Shown: positions 51,269-59,668 of the stretch, piece by piece
Position numbering within the stretch: the stretch's first letter is position 1
Layout of the letters: each line of letters starts with the position of its first letter
Source: Propionivibrio soli
GTDB taxonomy: Bacteria > Pseudomonadota > Gammaproteobacteria > Burkholderiales > Rhodocyclaceae
DNA: 64,000 bases
Assembly: GCF_025770765.1 (NCBI RefSeq)
Contig: NZ_JANZKY010000009.1
Location: 1 to 64,000, forward strand
Reading direction: 5' to 3'
The notes under the pieces: model-generated
What the model was told of the DNA's origin: nothing
Database searches by the model: none
What the model saw: the letters and a program-made list of their open reading frames with translations, nothing else
Position numbers and translations under genes: made by a program

Positions 51269-51910
51269 TTACTGCACGAGGTGGTGCTGCGCGAGGTAAG
51301 TGTGGATGATCTCGAGGCGAGATATGGGGTCGTCGAGTTCAAGCAGCTTTTGCTTGGCGAGCGGCTGGACGGGCAGAATCTCGATAAGGCGGTAGCCCAC
51401 CCAGGAGGCGTCGCCGAAATGGTGTGGCAGTGCAACCTTTTCCGGCCCGAGTTCGGCGATCACCCTGCGTAATAGGGGCAGCACTCCTTGGTGTTCGGCC
51501 GGCAGCGGGGTCGATTCGGCTTGCGCAAACAATTCCACTTGCGCCGTCAGCAACCCGCTTGCTTGTGCCGAATGGGAAACGATGCGAAAGCGGCGGCCGC
51601 CACGGAGCTTGAGCATCAGAATGCCGAGTTGCGGCATGTCGCCGCTCTCGATATGCGCCAACGTCCCGACGCGGTGCGGAATAGCGACTTCGCCGACCTC
51701 TTTGCCACTTTCGATCAGGCAAACTCCGAAAGGTGAATTCGACCGCATGCACGCCGCTGCCATATCGAGATAGCGTTGCTCAAATACCTTCAGCGAAAGC
51801 AGCCCGTCCGGCATCAAGACCGTACCGAGCGGGAATAGTGGGACATCAAGGCGTTCCGGCTCCGGAGACGCCTCGGCGTCGGTCTTGCGCAGGAAGCTTA
51901 ACCAACTCAC
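51269..51910 (-). CDS. LON substrate-binding domain protein without protease domain
   Basis: A protein of 213 residues starting at GTG 51910, which overlaps the ubiX stop by GTGA. It contains only the N-terminal LON fold (DVPLFPLGTVLMPDGLLSLKVFEQRYLDM) and lacks the AAA and serine-lysine protease domains. Such stand-alone proteins are common but their role is unknown; substrate delivery is one proposal. Confidence 0.88.
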   Translation of the reverse strand: MSWLSFLRKTDAEASPEPERLDVPLFPLGTVLMPDGLLSLKVFEQRYLDMAAACMRSNSPFGVCLIESGKEVGEVAIPHRVGTLAHIESGDMPQLGILMLKLRGGRRFRIVSHSAQASGLLTAQVELFAQAESTPLPAEHQGVLPLLRRVIAELGPEKVALPHHFGDASWVGYRLIEILPVQPLAKQKLLELDDPISRLEIIHTYLAQHHLVQ

Positions 51911-52524
51911 GCACCATCTCCCGGCTCGCCCCAACGTTGCATCAGCGTGTGCGGCACGCCGATCTGGTCCAGTATGCGCGCGACGACGAAATCGACCAGA
52001 TCGCTGACATCTTGTGGATGATGATAGAAACCCGGATTGGGCGGCAAGATCACAGCGCCAGCGCGCGACAGGCGCAGCATGTTTTCCAAGTGGATCGCTG
52101 ACAAAGGCGTTTCTCGCGGGACAAGGATGAGCTTGCGGCTCTCCTTGAGTACGACGTCCGCCGCGCGTTCGATCAGGTTGCTTGCAAGTCCCTGCGCGAT
52201 GGCGGCCAAGGTTCCCATGGTACAAGGACACACCACCATGGCGTCCGGGGGGTTCGAGCCGCTGGCGACGGGGGCGAACCATTCTTCCCGCCCATAAACT
52301 TCGAGGATTCCAGGCAAGGCCTTGAAGCGGGCGCGGAAAAACGCCTCGGTTTCCTTCGCCCGTCCGGGCAAATCCAGGGCCATTTCCTGCTTCGCCACCA
52401 CCTGCGCGACTTGCGAGTACAGCAACTGCACATGGCAGCCCGCCGCCAGCAGGCTTTCCAGGAGCCGTACGCCGTACGGCATCCCGGAGGCGCCGGTAAA
52501 GGCGAGACAGATAGTTTGGGGCAT
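51907..52524 (-). CDS. ubiX: Flavin prenyltransferase UbiX
   Basis: A protein of 205 residues. FMN site GASGMPYGVRLLESLL, with PCTMGTLAAIAQGLASNLIERAADV and PRETPLSAIHLENM. It makes prenylated FMN for UbiD-type decarboxylases in ubiquinone synthesis; ubiD is not in the window. It overlaps its neighbours on both sides. Confidence 0.94.
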   Translation of the reverse strand: MPQTICLAFTGASGMPYGVRLLESLLAAGCHVQLLYSQVAQVVAKQEMALDLPGRAKETEAFFRARFKALPGILEVYGREEWFAPVASGSNPPDAMVVCPCTMGTLAAIAQGLASNLIERAADVVLKESRKLILVPRETPLSAIHLENMLRLSRAGAVILPPNPGFYHHPQDVSDLVDFVVARILDQIGVPHTLMQRWGEPGDGA

Positions 52525-53072
52525 CAGCGAACTCGATTATCGGGTGGAAGGCTTTGGGCGGCTCGTTCATCGAGCAGTCGGGTGGCGATCAGACCATTGA
52601 TGATACCGAAAGCCAACGCGGCGGCGGCGAAAAAAGGCACCAGATAGAACAGCCCATTGTGCGGAATCAACCAGAGGCGGGCGAGCAGCACCTGTCCCCC
52701 GATGTGGGCAAATGCCGCCAGGATGCTCCAACTCACGGGCCCGAACCAACGTTTGGGAAGACGTACGGCACCGCCCAGCACGATCAGGCTGAACGCCGCT
52801 CCGGTCAGGCTCATGAAAAATCCTGGCGAAAGGAACTGGCCAAGCAGCAGACCGCCCGCAATCACCCGCAGCCCGCTGACCCATGCCGCCGTGCCCCACC
52901 CATAACGTGCGAGCACGATCAAGGTCACGATATTGGCGAGGCCGGGTTTGACGCCGGGGAGGGGAAGTGGAATCGCCGCATCGATCAGCGCCAGGCCAAT
53001 GGCCGCGGCAGTGAGCTGCGCGATGCGATGGTCCTCGGCCGTCGTTCGCAGTTCAATAACTGAGCGAATCAT
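52524..53072 (-). CDS. Gx transporter family / heptaprenyl diphosphate synthase component I-like membrane protein
   Basis: A protein of 182 residues from ATG 53072; about five membrane helices (ALIDAAIPLPLPGVKPGLANIVTLIVLARYGW is the family opening). Despite the historical name it lacks prenyl-synthase motifs and looks like an ECF-type S-component transporter. It always tends to pair with a NusG domain II protein, as here, often near flavin or Rnf genes. It overlaps that gene by 20 bases and ubiX by one. Confidence 0.82.
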   Translation of the reverse strand: MIRSVIELRTTAEDHRIAQLTAAAIGLALIDAAIPLPLPGVKPGLANIVTLIVLARYGWGTAAWVSGLRVIAGGLLLGQFLSPGFFMSLTGAAFSLIVLGGAVRLPKRWFGPVSWSILAAFAHIGGQVLLARLWLIPHNGLFYLVPFFAAAALAFGIINGLIATRLLDERAAQSLPPDNRVR

Positions 53073-53427
53073 AGGGCTCCTTGCCCCCCGCGATCTGGAC
53101 GCTGACTTGGTTTGGCGCGCAGATGGCGATTTCGCCGGCACGTTCTAGCCAACCCTGGCGCACGCAATACTGGTGCTCACCCGGGTCGGACACCACGCGT
53201 ACCCGCCGTTTGTCTACGGCGATCGTCGTTACTCCGAGCGGTCCCCGGACCTCGATGCGCCGGTTACGGGACAAATCGAGTTCGGCAAAAATTTCGCCAT
53301 GCAGGCGGACTACAGCCTTGTCAGCCGCGCCGCTCTGCCAAGCGAGTGGCACCGAAGCCACGCACGCTACCGTCCCGAGCGCGGCCACCAGCCAGTCGCC
53401 CGGGCGGATCAGTGCCAGCCAGCGCAT
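53053..53427 (-). CDS. NusG domain II-containing membrane-anchored protein
   Basis: A protein of 124 residues. One N-terminal helix (DWLVAALGTVACVASVPLAW), then a beta-barrel NusG-II domain with a Cys near QYCVRQGW. Its ATG shares one base with the rapZ stop (TAATG). Paired with the Gx transporter gene; role unknown, perhaps an accessory for flavin or quinone related uptake. Confidence 0.82.
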   Translation of the reverse strand: MRWLALIRPGDWLVAALGTVACVASVPLAWQSGAADKAVVRLHGEIFAELDLSRNRRIEVRGPLGVTTIAVDKRRVRVVSDPGEHQYCVRQGWLERAGEIAICAPNQVSVQIAGGKEPYDSLSY

Positions 53428-54290
53428 TACGGTGTGCCGGGGAGAACCGGTGCCAGTTCCCGGTGCCGCACGAGTACGCGCGCGCGATCTCGAAACTCGC
53501 GACCCAGCCATTCCGCAAAATAGACCGAGCGGTGTTGGCCGCCCGTACACCCGATGCCGACCGTGAGATAGCTGCGGTTGTCGCGCAGATAGCAGGGCAG
53601 CCAGTTGGCGATGAAGCGGGCGATGTCGTCGCGCATGCGGATGACCTCGGCTTCCGCCTCGAGGAAAGCGATGACCGGTGCGTCACGGCCCGTGAGATCG
53701 CGCAGCGCCGGCTCGTAATGCGGATTGGGAAGGCAGCGCACGTCGAAAACGAGTTCCGCGTCGAGCGGAAGTCCGTGCTTGAAACCGAACGATTCGAAGA
53801 AGAGTGTCAGCGTCTGATTGCCATCGGGGGCTGTGATGAACTGACGCACCCATTCACGCAGCGCGTTCGGTTTCAGGTCGCTGGTGTCGATGTGGTGCCC
53901 GAGCTCAGCGACGCGCGCCAGGCGCAGCCGTTCTTCGGCGATCGCTTCGGTGAGGGTCTTTTGGTCGTCCGCGAGCGGATGCCGACGACGCGTTTCCGAG
54001 AAGCGCTTGCGTAGCGTTTCCGTCTTCGAATCGAGAAATAGAAACTGCAATTCGAGGTCCGTGGCGCGCAAAGCCGCAAGCTGTTGCGGCAGCATGGCGA
54101 TGCTGTCGCCGCCGCGGATATCGATGGCCACCGCCACCTTGTCGTAGCCACGCAGGCCCAAATGATCGACGAGCGGTTGCAACAACGGCGAAGGCAGGTT
54201 GTCCACACAGTAGTACGCCGCGTCTTCAAGTACGTTGAGTGCGATCGACTTGCCGGAGCCGGAAAGGCCGCTGATGATCACGATATGCAT
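53427..54290 (-). CDS. rapZ: RNase adapter protein RapZ
   Basis: A protein of 287 residues from ATG 54290. N-terminal Walker A MHIVIISGLSGSGKS and DIRGGD; C-terminal GIGCTGGQHRSVYFAEWL, the region that binds the sRNA GlmZ and UDP-GlcN-type ligand in E. coli. HPr kinase, its usual betaproteobacterial neighbour, is absent. It opens a run of five genes with overlapping starts and stops. Confidence 0.94.
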   Translation of the reverse strand: MHIVIISGLSGSGKSIALNVLEDAAYYCVDNLPSPLLQPLVDHLGLRGYDKVAVAIDIRGGDSIAMLPQQLAALRATDLELQFLFLDSKTETLRKRFSETRRRHPLADDQKTLTEAIAEERLRLARVAELGHHIDTSDLKPNALREWVRQFITAPDGNQTLTLFFESFGFKHGLPLDAELVFDVRCLPNPHYEPALRDLTGRDAPVIAFLEAEAEVIRMRDDIARFIANWLPCYLRDNRSYLTVGIGCTGGQHRSVYFAEWLGREFRDRARVLVRHRELAPVLPGTP

Positions 54291-54370
54291 GCGTTGCAGC
54301 ATAGCGGATCGATTCCTCCGGCGGCAAGCGGCGCTGGCATAATCGAATCTTCAGCTATCCGACCGATCTT

Positions 54371-55543
54371 ATGAACCTCCTCGACCTACCGTTCTTGGCG
54401 GATCTGACCGCGCTGCGGCGCGACATCCACGCGCACCCGGAACTTGCCTTCGGCGAAGTGCGCACGTCCGATCTCGTGGCGCGTGAACTTGCTGCGTACG
54501 GCCTCGAAGTGCACCGCGGATTGGCGAAAACCGGGGTCGTCGGCATCCTTCGTTGGGGAAGCGGCAAACGCGCCGTCGGCTTGCGTGCCGACATGGATGC
54601 CCTGCCGCTGCTGGAAAAGAACAGCTTTCCCCATCACTCGCAGCACGAGGGCAAGATGCATGGCTGTGGCCACGACGGGCACACGGCCATGCTGCTGGGA
54701 GCTGCACGATACCTTGGCCAGCATCACGACGAGTTCGACCTCGACGGTACGCTTTACTTCATCTTCCAGCCGGCAGAAGAATCCGAGGGTGGCGCGGCAG
54801 TGATGATCGAGGACGGTCTTTTCTCCCTCTTTCCGATGGACAGCGTATTCGGCCTGCACAACTGGCCGGGCATTCCGGCCGGTGAGATTGCGGTCATGCC
54901 CGGGCCGGTCATGGCGGGGACCTGCGCACTGCAAATCTCGGTGTCCGGACACGGTTGCCACGCTGCGATGCCTAACCTCGGTGTCGACACGATGCTCACC
55001 GCCAGTCACCTCGTGCTCGCGTTGCAGTCCGTCGTCGCGCGCAACGTCCATCCCTGCGAATCGGCCGTGGTGAGCGTGACGCAGATTCACGGCGGCGAAG
55101 CGCTCAATGTCATTCCGGACGACGCGGTGCTGCGCGGGACGATTCGCACTTTCAAGCCAGACGTACAGGAGACTGTCGAGCGATCCATTGAGCGGATTTG
55201 TGCCGGCGTGGCGAGCGCGTTCGGCGCGCAAATCAATGTTGTGTTCGACCAGCGTTATCCGCCGACCGTGAACAGTACGGTAGAAACCGAGCTCTGCCGT
55301 CAGGTTGCGACGAACGTATTCGGTGAGAGCCGCGTGCGCACGAACGACCTGCCGTCGATGGGTGCCGAAGATTTCGCCTACATGCTGCAAGAGAAACCAG
55401 GCTGCTACGTCTGGCTCGGCAATGGAGCCGGAAGCGGCGGCTGCTCACTGCACAATCCGCATTACGACTTCAACGACGACATTCTTCCACTCGGTGTCAG
55501 TTACTGGGTGACCCTCGCGCAAAGCGCACTCGCGTCCCAATGA
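54371..55543 (+). CDS. M20 family amidohydrolase (hippurate/N-acyl amino acid hydrolase type)
   Basis: A protein of 390 residues. Metal ligands in GCGHDGHTAMLLGAARYL, QPAEESEGGAAVMIEDGLF and MGAEDFAYM. Typical M20D family that cleaves N-acyl amino acids, hippurate or indole-3-acetyl conjugates. It is divergent from rapZ and followed by an inverted repeat. No operon partner helps to identify its substrate. Confidence 0.92.
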   Translation: MNLLDLPFLADLTALRRDIHAHPELAFGEVRTSDLVARELAAYGLEVHRGLAKTGVVGILRWGSGKRAVGLRADMDALPLLEKNSFPHHSQHEGKMHGCGHDGHTAMLLGAARYLGQHHDEFDLDGTLYFIFQPAEESEGGAAVMIEDGLFSLFPMDSVFGLHNWPGIPAGEIAVMPGPVMAGTCALQISVSGHGCHAAMPNLGVDTMLTASHLVLALQSVVARNVHPCESAVVSVTQIHGGEALNVIPDDAVLRGTIRTFKPDVQETVERSIERICAGVASAFGAQINVVFDQRYPPTVNSTVETELCRQVATNVFGESRVRTNDLPSMGAEDFAYMLQEKPGCYVWLGNGAGSGGCSLHNPHYDFNDDILPLGVSYWVTLAQSALASQ

Positions 55544-55551
55544 ATACTCAT

Positions 55552-55577
55552 TGACGAAAGATTCCAATCTTTCGTCA
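55552..55577. repeat. Perfect 12-bp inverted repeat after the M20 gene
   Basis: TGACGAAAGATT and its exact complement separated by CC, 8 bases past the stop codon. There is no T-run, so a factor-dependent terminator or mRNA 3' stabiliser is as likely as an operator. Confidence 0.65.
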
Positions 55578-55725
55578 TGAAGTCGCCCGCACGCGGATGC
55601 CATTCGAACGCGATCGACTACACAAAGCGATTCATCTGAATTAAAGTGGTGAGTGCTTGTAATAGCCCACCGGCAAGGGGAGGCTCGGGGCCGTTCCCGG
55701 TACGGTGTCATTAAGGAATAGGGAG

Positions 55726-56925
55726 ATGGCTCGCCGAATTCTTGTGATCGACGGTTCGCGCGTCGTGCGCGCGACGTTGACCAAGCATCTGAAGGATGAC
55801 TTCGAGATTCTTCAGGAAGCGGACGGAGAATCCGCGTGGCAGACCTTGATGCTCGACGCCAATATCGCCGCCGTCATATCCGGTCTGCATACGCCGCGCC
55901 TTGAAGCCGCGGATCTTCTGCAGCGGCTGCGGACGAGTGCCGTGCGGCGTTTGCGTTCGATTCCGTTCATTCTCATCGTCTCCGATGTCGATAACCTGAC
56001 GCCGCAGGAAGCGGAAGGCTCTAAAGGCGTCGCGGCCTTTATCACCAAGTCGATGCAGAAGTCGGCGATGATCGACTGCCTGAACTCGGTGCTTGGGCCA
56101 GAGGATGCCAAACGCGAACCGAAGGAAGCGCGCGAGCGGTCCGGGAAGGCGGGGGAGACTCCTGTTTCTCCCGAAACCCAGATCGTTCTTGAGACGGCCC
56201 GATTCCGCTCGGTGCTTTCCGCGCTCAGATTCGCCGAGAAACAGCATGAAGATACCTGTGCGCTCGTTTTCGGTATCGACAACCGAGAAGCCTTGATAGA
56301 ACGTTTCGGCGAAGACATCGCCGGCATGATTGCCTCCCGTTTCGCGAGCCTTCTGCTATCCAAGGTCAGCCCGCGCGATCTGATTGGGCGCTGCCGCGGA
56401 GAACGGCTGGCGATCATTTCCTACGGCGTTGACCTGAAGCAGGGCGTCGCTTTCGGACGGCGCGTATGCAAGAGCCTCGCCGCAGGCCAGATCGCGATTC
56501 GCGGCGAAAAGGTTACGTTGACGGCAAGCGTCGGCGTTGCGAGCACTTCTGACGATGGGGTTGGCAACGGCCAGGAATTATTCACCCTTGCCGATCGCCG
56601 GCTCGACCAAGCGCTGGCCTGCGGAGGCAACAACGTCTCCGCCGAGTACAAGCCGAACTGTCCGCTGCATGCGCACAACCGGAATGCGCGCCAATTGATC
56701 GAAGTACTCGAAGCCTTGGGCGGCGAGGGCCTGCGCGAGTTGCCCGACATACCGCAACATATCGGTGACGTGGGTTTGGCCATCCTGCCGCTGCTGGAAG
56801 TCATGGACCGTGAACTTCGTCTCGGGCTGCCTTTGGCAAACATCAGGGTCCGGCTTGAGCAGCGAGCGACGAGTGAATCGTCGACCGCTACAACGACGCT
56901 CGCGCCAGGCTACCTGCGGGAATAA
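55726..56925 (+). CDS. Receiver-GGDEF protein with both active sites degenerate
   Basis: A protein of 399 residues from ATG 55726, preceded by AGGAATAGGGA; a GTG 21 bases upstream is less likely. The receiver domain (1-120) has Ser52-Gly53 (VISGLHTP) where the phospho-Asp belongs. The GGDEF domain (about 160-320) reads RCRGERLAII at 222-231 instead of GGDEF, so no cyclic-di-GMP synthesis is expected. A C-terminal extension of about 80 residues is unassigned. It probably acts as a scaffold or a sensor of c-di-GMP or partner proteins. Confidence 0.8.
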   Translation: MARRILVIDGSRVVRATLTKHLKDDFEILQEADGESAWQTLMLDANIAAVISGLHTPRLEAADLLQRLRTSAVRRLRSIPFILIVSDVDNLTPQEAEGSKGVAAFITKSMQKSAMIDCLNSVLGPEDAKREPKEARERSGKAGETPVSPETQIVLETARFRSVLSALRFAEKQHEDTCALVFGIDNREALIERFGEDIAGMIASRFASLLLSKVSPRDLIGRCRGERLAIISYGVDLKQGVAFGRRVCKSLAAGQIAIRGEKVTLTASVGVASTSDDGVGNGQELFTLADRRLDQALACGGNNVSAEYKPNCPLHAHNRNARQLIEVLEALGGEGLRELPDIPQHIGDVGLAILPLLEVMDRELRLGLPLANIRVRLEQRATSESSTATTTLAPGYLRE

Positions 56926-56976
56926 CCGAGCGCCCGATTCCCCTGCGTGGTCGTTGCCTGACGGACATGTCGATTT

Positions 56977-57192
56977 TCAATCGGGATTCGGCAGAGGCTC
57001 CCTCAGCAAGAAGGGCTCAATCGAATCACTACGCCAATCAATGACGACGGGCGTGGGCGAGGTTGCCACAGCCGGCCCCGGCGCCGCAGGCAAAGGTGCA
57101 GGATAGGTTGGGCGGCCGCAGCCGATGCAACAGCCGGAATCGTCATCGATCCGGCAAATGCCCGCACAGACGTAAAGGTCATCGTCGTTCAT
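56977..57192 (-). CDS. Short Cys-rich DUF1289-like protein
   Basis: A protein of 71 residues. CAGICRIDDDSGCCIGCGRP carries the C-x3-C-x7-C-x2-C spacing of DUF1289, expected to bind iron-sulfur or zinc, followed by a Pro/Ala-rich tail. Its ATG overlaps the stop of the next DUF1289 gene by ATGA, so the two are translated together. Confidence 0.72.
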   Translation of the reverse strand: MNDDDLYVCAGICRIDDDSGCCIGCGRPTYPAPLPAAPGPAVATSPTPVVIDWRSDSIEPFLLREPLPNPD

Positions 57193-57401
57193 GGCTTCGG
57201 GTCCGGGACGTCGATCTTACGGCGAGCAACGGCGGCTAGGATTTCCAGCCGTTCTTCGTTGGTCGCCTGCCCCCAGATCGTGATTTCGTCTAGCGTCCGC
57301 AGGCAGCCGCGGCACATGCCGCTCGCTGCGTCGATAGCACACAAGTTGGTACATGGCGAAGCCACCTGCTCACCCGCCTCGCGCGCTCTGAATCCCATCA
57401 C
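57189..57401 (-). CDS. DUF1289 family protein
   Basis: A protein of 70 residues. SPCTNLCAIDAASGMCRGCLRTLDEI is the full DUF1289 motif with four Cys. Function unknown; binding of metal or an iron-sulfur centre is proposed from the Cys. It lies 46 bases after an enoyl-CoA hydratase gene on the same strand. Confidence 0.85.
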   Translation of the reverse strand: MMGFRAREAGEQVASPCTNLCAIDAASGMCRGCLRTLDEITIWGQATNEERLEILAAVARRKIDVPDPKP

Positions 57402-57447
57402 CCGGCTTTTTCTCCATTAATCAAGCGTATTGCGTGAGACAAGTGCG

Positions 57448-58242
57448 CTACGCGCCGGTTCGAACCCAGCTCGGTTTGCGTTTTTCAAGGAACGCGGCCA
57501 CGCCTTCCTTACCTTCGGCGGTCGACCGCACATGCACGATGCTGCGCACGGTTTCATCGATGGTCGACTCGTCGATCGGTTGCCCGGCCACGGCTCGCAG
57601 CAAGGCCTTGCATTCCGACTGCGCACCGGGGGAGTTCTTCAGCAGGTTCTCGACGACTTCGCCGACAGCGTCGTCGAGTTGTTCGTCGCCAGGGACGATC
57701 TCGTGTACCAGGCCGAGCCGGTAGGCCTCCGCGGCCGAAAAGCGTTCGGCCGAAAGCATGTAGCGCCGGCAATGCCGTTCACCGATGGCAGCTACAACGT
57801 AAGGACTGACTACCGCAGGAACCAGGCCGTGTTTCGCCTCCGTCATCGCGAACTGGGCATCGTAACTGGCAATCGCGATGTCGCACGCGGCGACGAGGCC
57901 TAGGCCGTTGCCGTATGCCGGCCCTTGCACTCGGGCGACCGTCGGTTTCGGAAGCTCGTTCAGGGTTTTCATGAGGGTAGCGAGTCGTACCGCGTCGTCG
58001 CGACACTCCTCAGCCGTGAAACCGGCGGATTCGCGCGTCCAGTTGGTATCCATCCCCGTGCAGAAGCTCTTGCCCGCTGCGGAAAGAACGACCACACGCA
58101 CCCGGTCGTCGTTCTGGAGAACAAGCAACGCATCGGTGAGTTCAGCCACCAGGTGGTCATCGAAAGCGTTGTGGCGGTCGGGTTTGTTCAGCGTGACAAT
58201 GGCGACCGTGTTGTCGATTTCGGTGACTATCGATTGATACAT
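57448..58242 (-). CDS. Enoyl-CoA hydratase/isomerase family protein, methylglutaconyl-CoA hydratase-like
   Basis: A protein of 264 residues from ATG 58242, behind GGAGAT. Crotonase fold: SAAGKSFCTGMDTNW oxyanion-hole region and GPAYGNGLGLVAACDIAIA. The segment EAKHGLVPAVVSPYVVAAIGERHCRRYML resembles methylglutaconyl-CoA hydratases of leucine degradation. Substrate is not settled because no liu genes are beside it. Confidence 0.87.
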   Translation of the reverse strand: MYQSIVTEIDNTVAIVTLNKPDRHNAFDDHLVAELTDALLVLQNDDRVRVVVLSAAGKSFCTGMDTNWTRESAGFTAEECRDDAVRLATLMKTLNELPKPTVARVQGPAYGNGLGLVAACDIAIASYDAQFAMTEAKHGLVPAVVSPYVVAAIGERHCRRYMLSAERFSAAEAYRLGLVHEIVPGDEQLDDAVGEVVENLLKNSPGAQSECKALLRAVAGQPIDESTIDETVRSIVHVRSTAEGKEGVAAFLEKRKPSWVRTGA

Positions 58243-58461
58243 AAGATCTCCGCCAAGCGGCCAAGCAGGGGTGCGAAACACCTCAAATGAGTGGGACAGA
58301 TACCCCGCGCCGCTGTCAGACTCTTGGACGGTTCACGTTTCCCCGAGAAAGAGGCGTTCTGGCGCCCTTCGGCGGGTCGGCATCTGGATGGGCTAGTGTA
58401 TAGCGGACGCCCTTCGTGTTTCAACGTGCGGCAAAGCTAGCGGCAAGGAGATCACTAATCA

Positions 58462-59655
58462 ATGATCGACGCTTCGAATGGAATGCCTTTGCCTCCGGAC
58501 TATACGTGGGGCAATCTCCTTAATCTGGTCCAGAGCATCGCCGCGGCGTGCGGAGATGCCAACCCCCCCCATCCTGAATTAAGCAGCCTGACACCGGACG
58601 AACTCCGGGAAACGCGCCACATCGTACTGCTGGTAGTCGACGGCCTGGGGCAGAAAACGCTCGACGACTCGGGCGCTGCTCCCCGCTTGGCAACCCATTG
58701 GCGGACGACGCTGACGTCCGTATTCCCATCCACCACGGCATCGGCAATCACCACGTTCATGTCGGGGCTGGCGCCCTCACAGCACGGGCTGACCGGGTGG
58801 CATATGTATCTTGAGGAAATCGGCCGTACATTGGCGATACTACCCATGACGCCGCGCGAGCCGCCTCCGGTTCAGCCGGCGGCACCCGATGTCACGTCGC
58901 CATTGCTGCCGGAGCTTTTCGACTACCCCACCTTGTTTCAACGGCTCGGGCGCGAATCCTGGGTTCTATCGCCGCAAAGCATTGCCGCCAGCCCCTTCAA
59001 TGCCTGGCATACGCGCGGCGCGAAGGTGGTGCCGTACGTGACCTTGCCCCAACTATTCGAACAATTACAGCTCTTGATGGCCGCCGAGACGCCACGCTTC
59101 ATCTACGCGTACTATCCCGAACTCGACACCGTCTCCCACCGCTTCGGCACCGGCAGCGATCAGGCGCGGGAGACGCTCGCCGCCTTCGACGCGGCTTTCG
59201 GCGACCTCATGACGCGCCGGCAAGGGCCCCCGACCTGGATACTGGTGACGGCCGACCATGGTTTCATCGACTCACCGCCCGAGCGCGTGATTACCCTCGA
59301 CGACCATCCGAGGCTTGCCGCTTGCCTGGCTCGACCGCTGTGCGGCGAACGCCGGGCAGCGTACGCCTACGTTCTCCCGGAGCGGTGTGTCGAGTTCAAA
59401 AGATACATCGAGGAGCATCTGAGCGAGAGCGCGATTCTTGTGCCAAGTGCCGAACTGATCGGTCGCGGCTGGTTCGGCCCACCACCGGTACATCGCCGTC
59501 TGGCTTCCCGGGCCGGCGACTACACGTTGCTCATGAAGGACAACTGGACGATCAAGGACTGGCTGCCATGGGAAAAGCGTTGCGCGATGATCGGAGTGCA
59601 CGGCGGTACCAGCACGGACGAAATGCGCATCCCGCTGATTACGGCGAAGATTTGA
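58462..59655 (+). CDS. Alkaline phosphatase superfamily phosphodiesterase/nucleotide pyrophosphatase
   Basis: A protein of 397 residues without a signal peptide. Metal ligands and nucleophile appear in LLVVDGLGQKTLDDSG, TSVFPSTTASAITTFMSGL (Thr nucleophile), YYPELDTVSHRFG and VTADHGFID. Likely a cytosolic type I phosphodiesterase of unknown substrate. Convergent with the EamA transporter gene. Confidence 0.85.
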   Translation: MIDASNGMPLPPDYTWGNLLNLVQSIAAACGDANPPHPELSSLTPDELRETRHIVLLVVDGLGQKTLDDSGAAPRLATHWRTTLTSVFPSTTASAITTFMSGLAPSQHGLTGWHMYLEEIGRTLAILPMTPREPPPVQPAAPDVTSPLLPELFDYPTLFQRLGRESWVLSPQSIAASPFNAWHTRGAKVVPYVTLPQLFEQLQLLMAAETPRFIYAYYPELDTVSHRFGTGSDQARETLAAFDAAFGDLMTRRQGPPTWILVTADHGFIDSPPERVITLDDHPRLAACLARPLCGERRAAYAYVLPERCVEFKRYIEEHLSESAILVPSAELIGRGWFGPPPVHRRLASRAGDYTLLMKDNWTIKDWLPWEKRCAMIGVHGGTSTDEMRIPLITAKI

Positions 59656-59668
59656 TCGCGTCGGGAAA

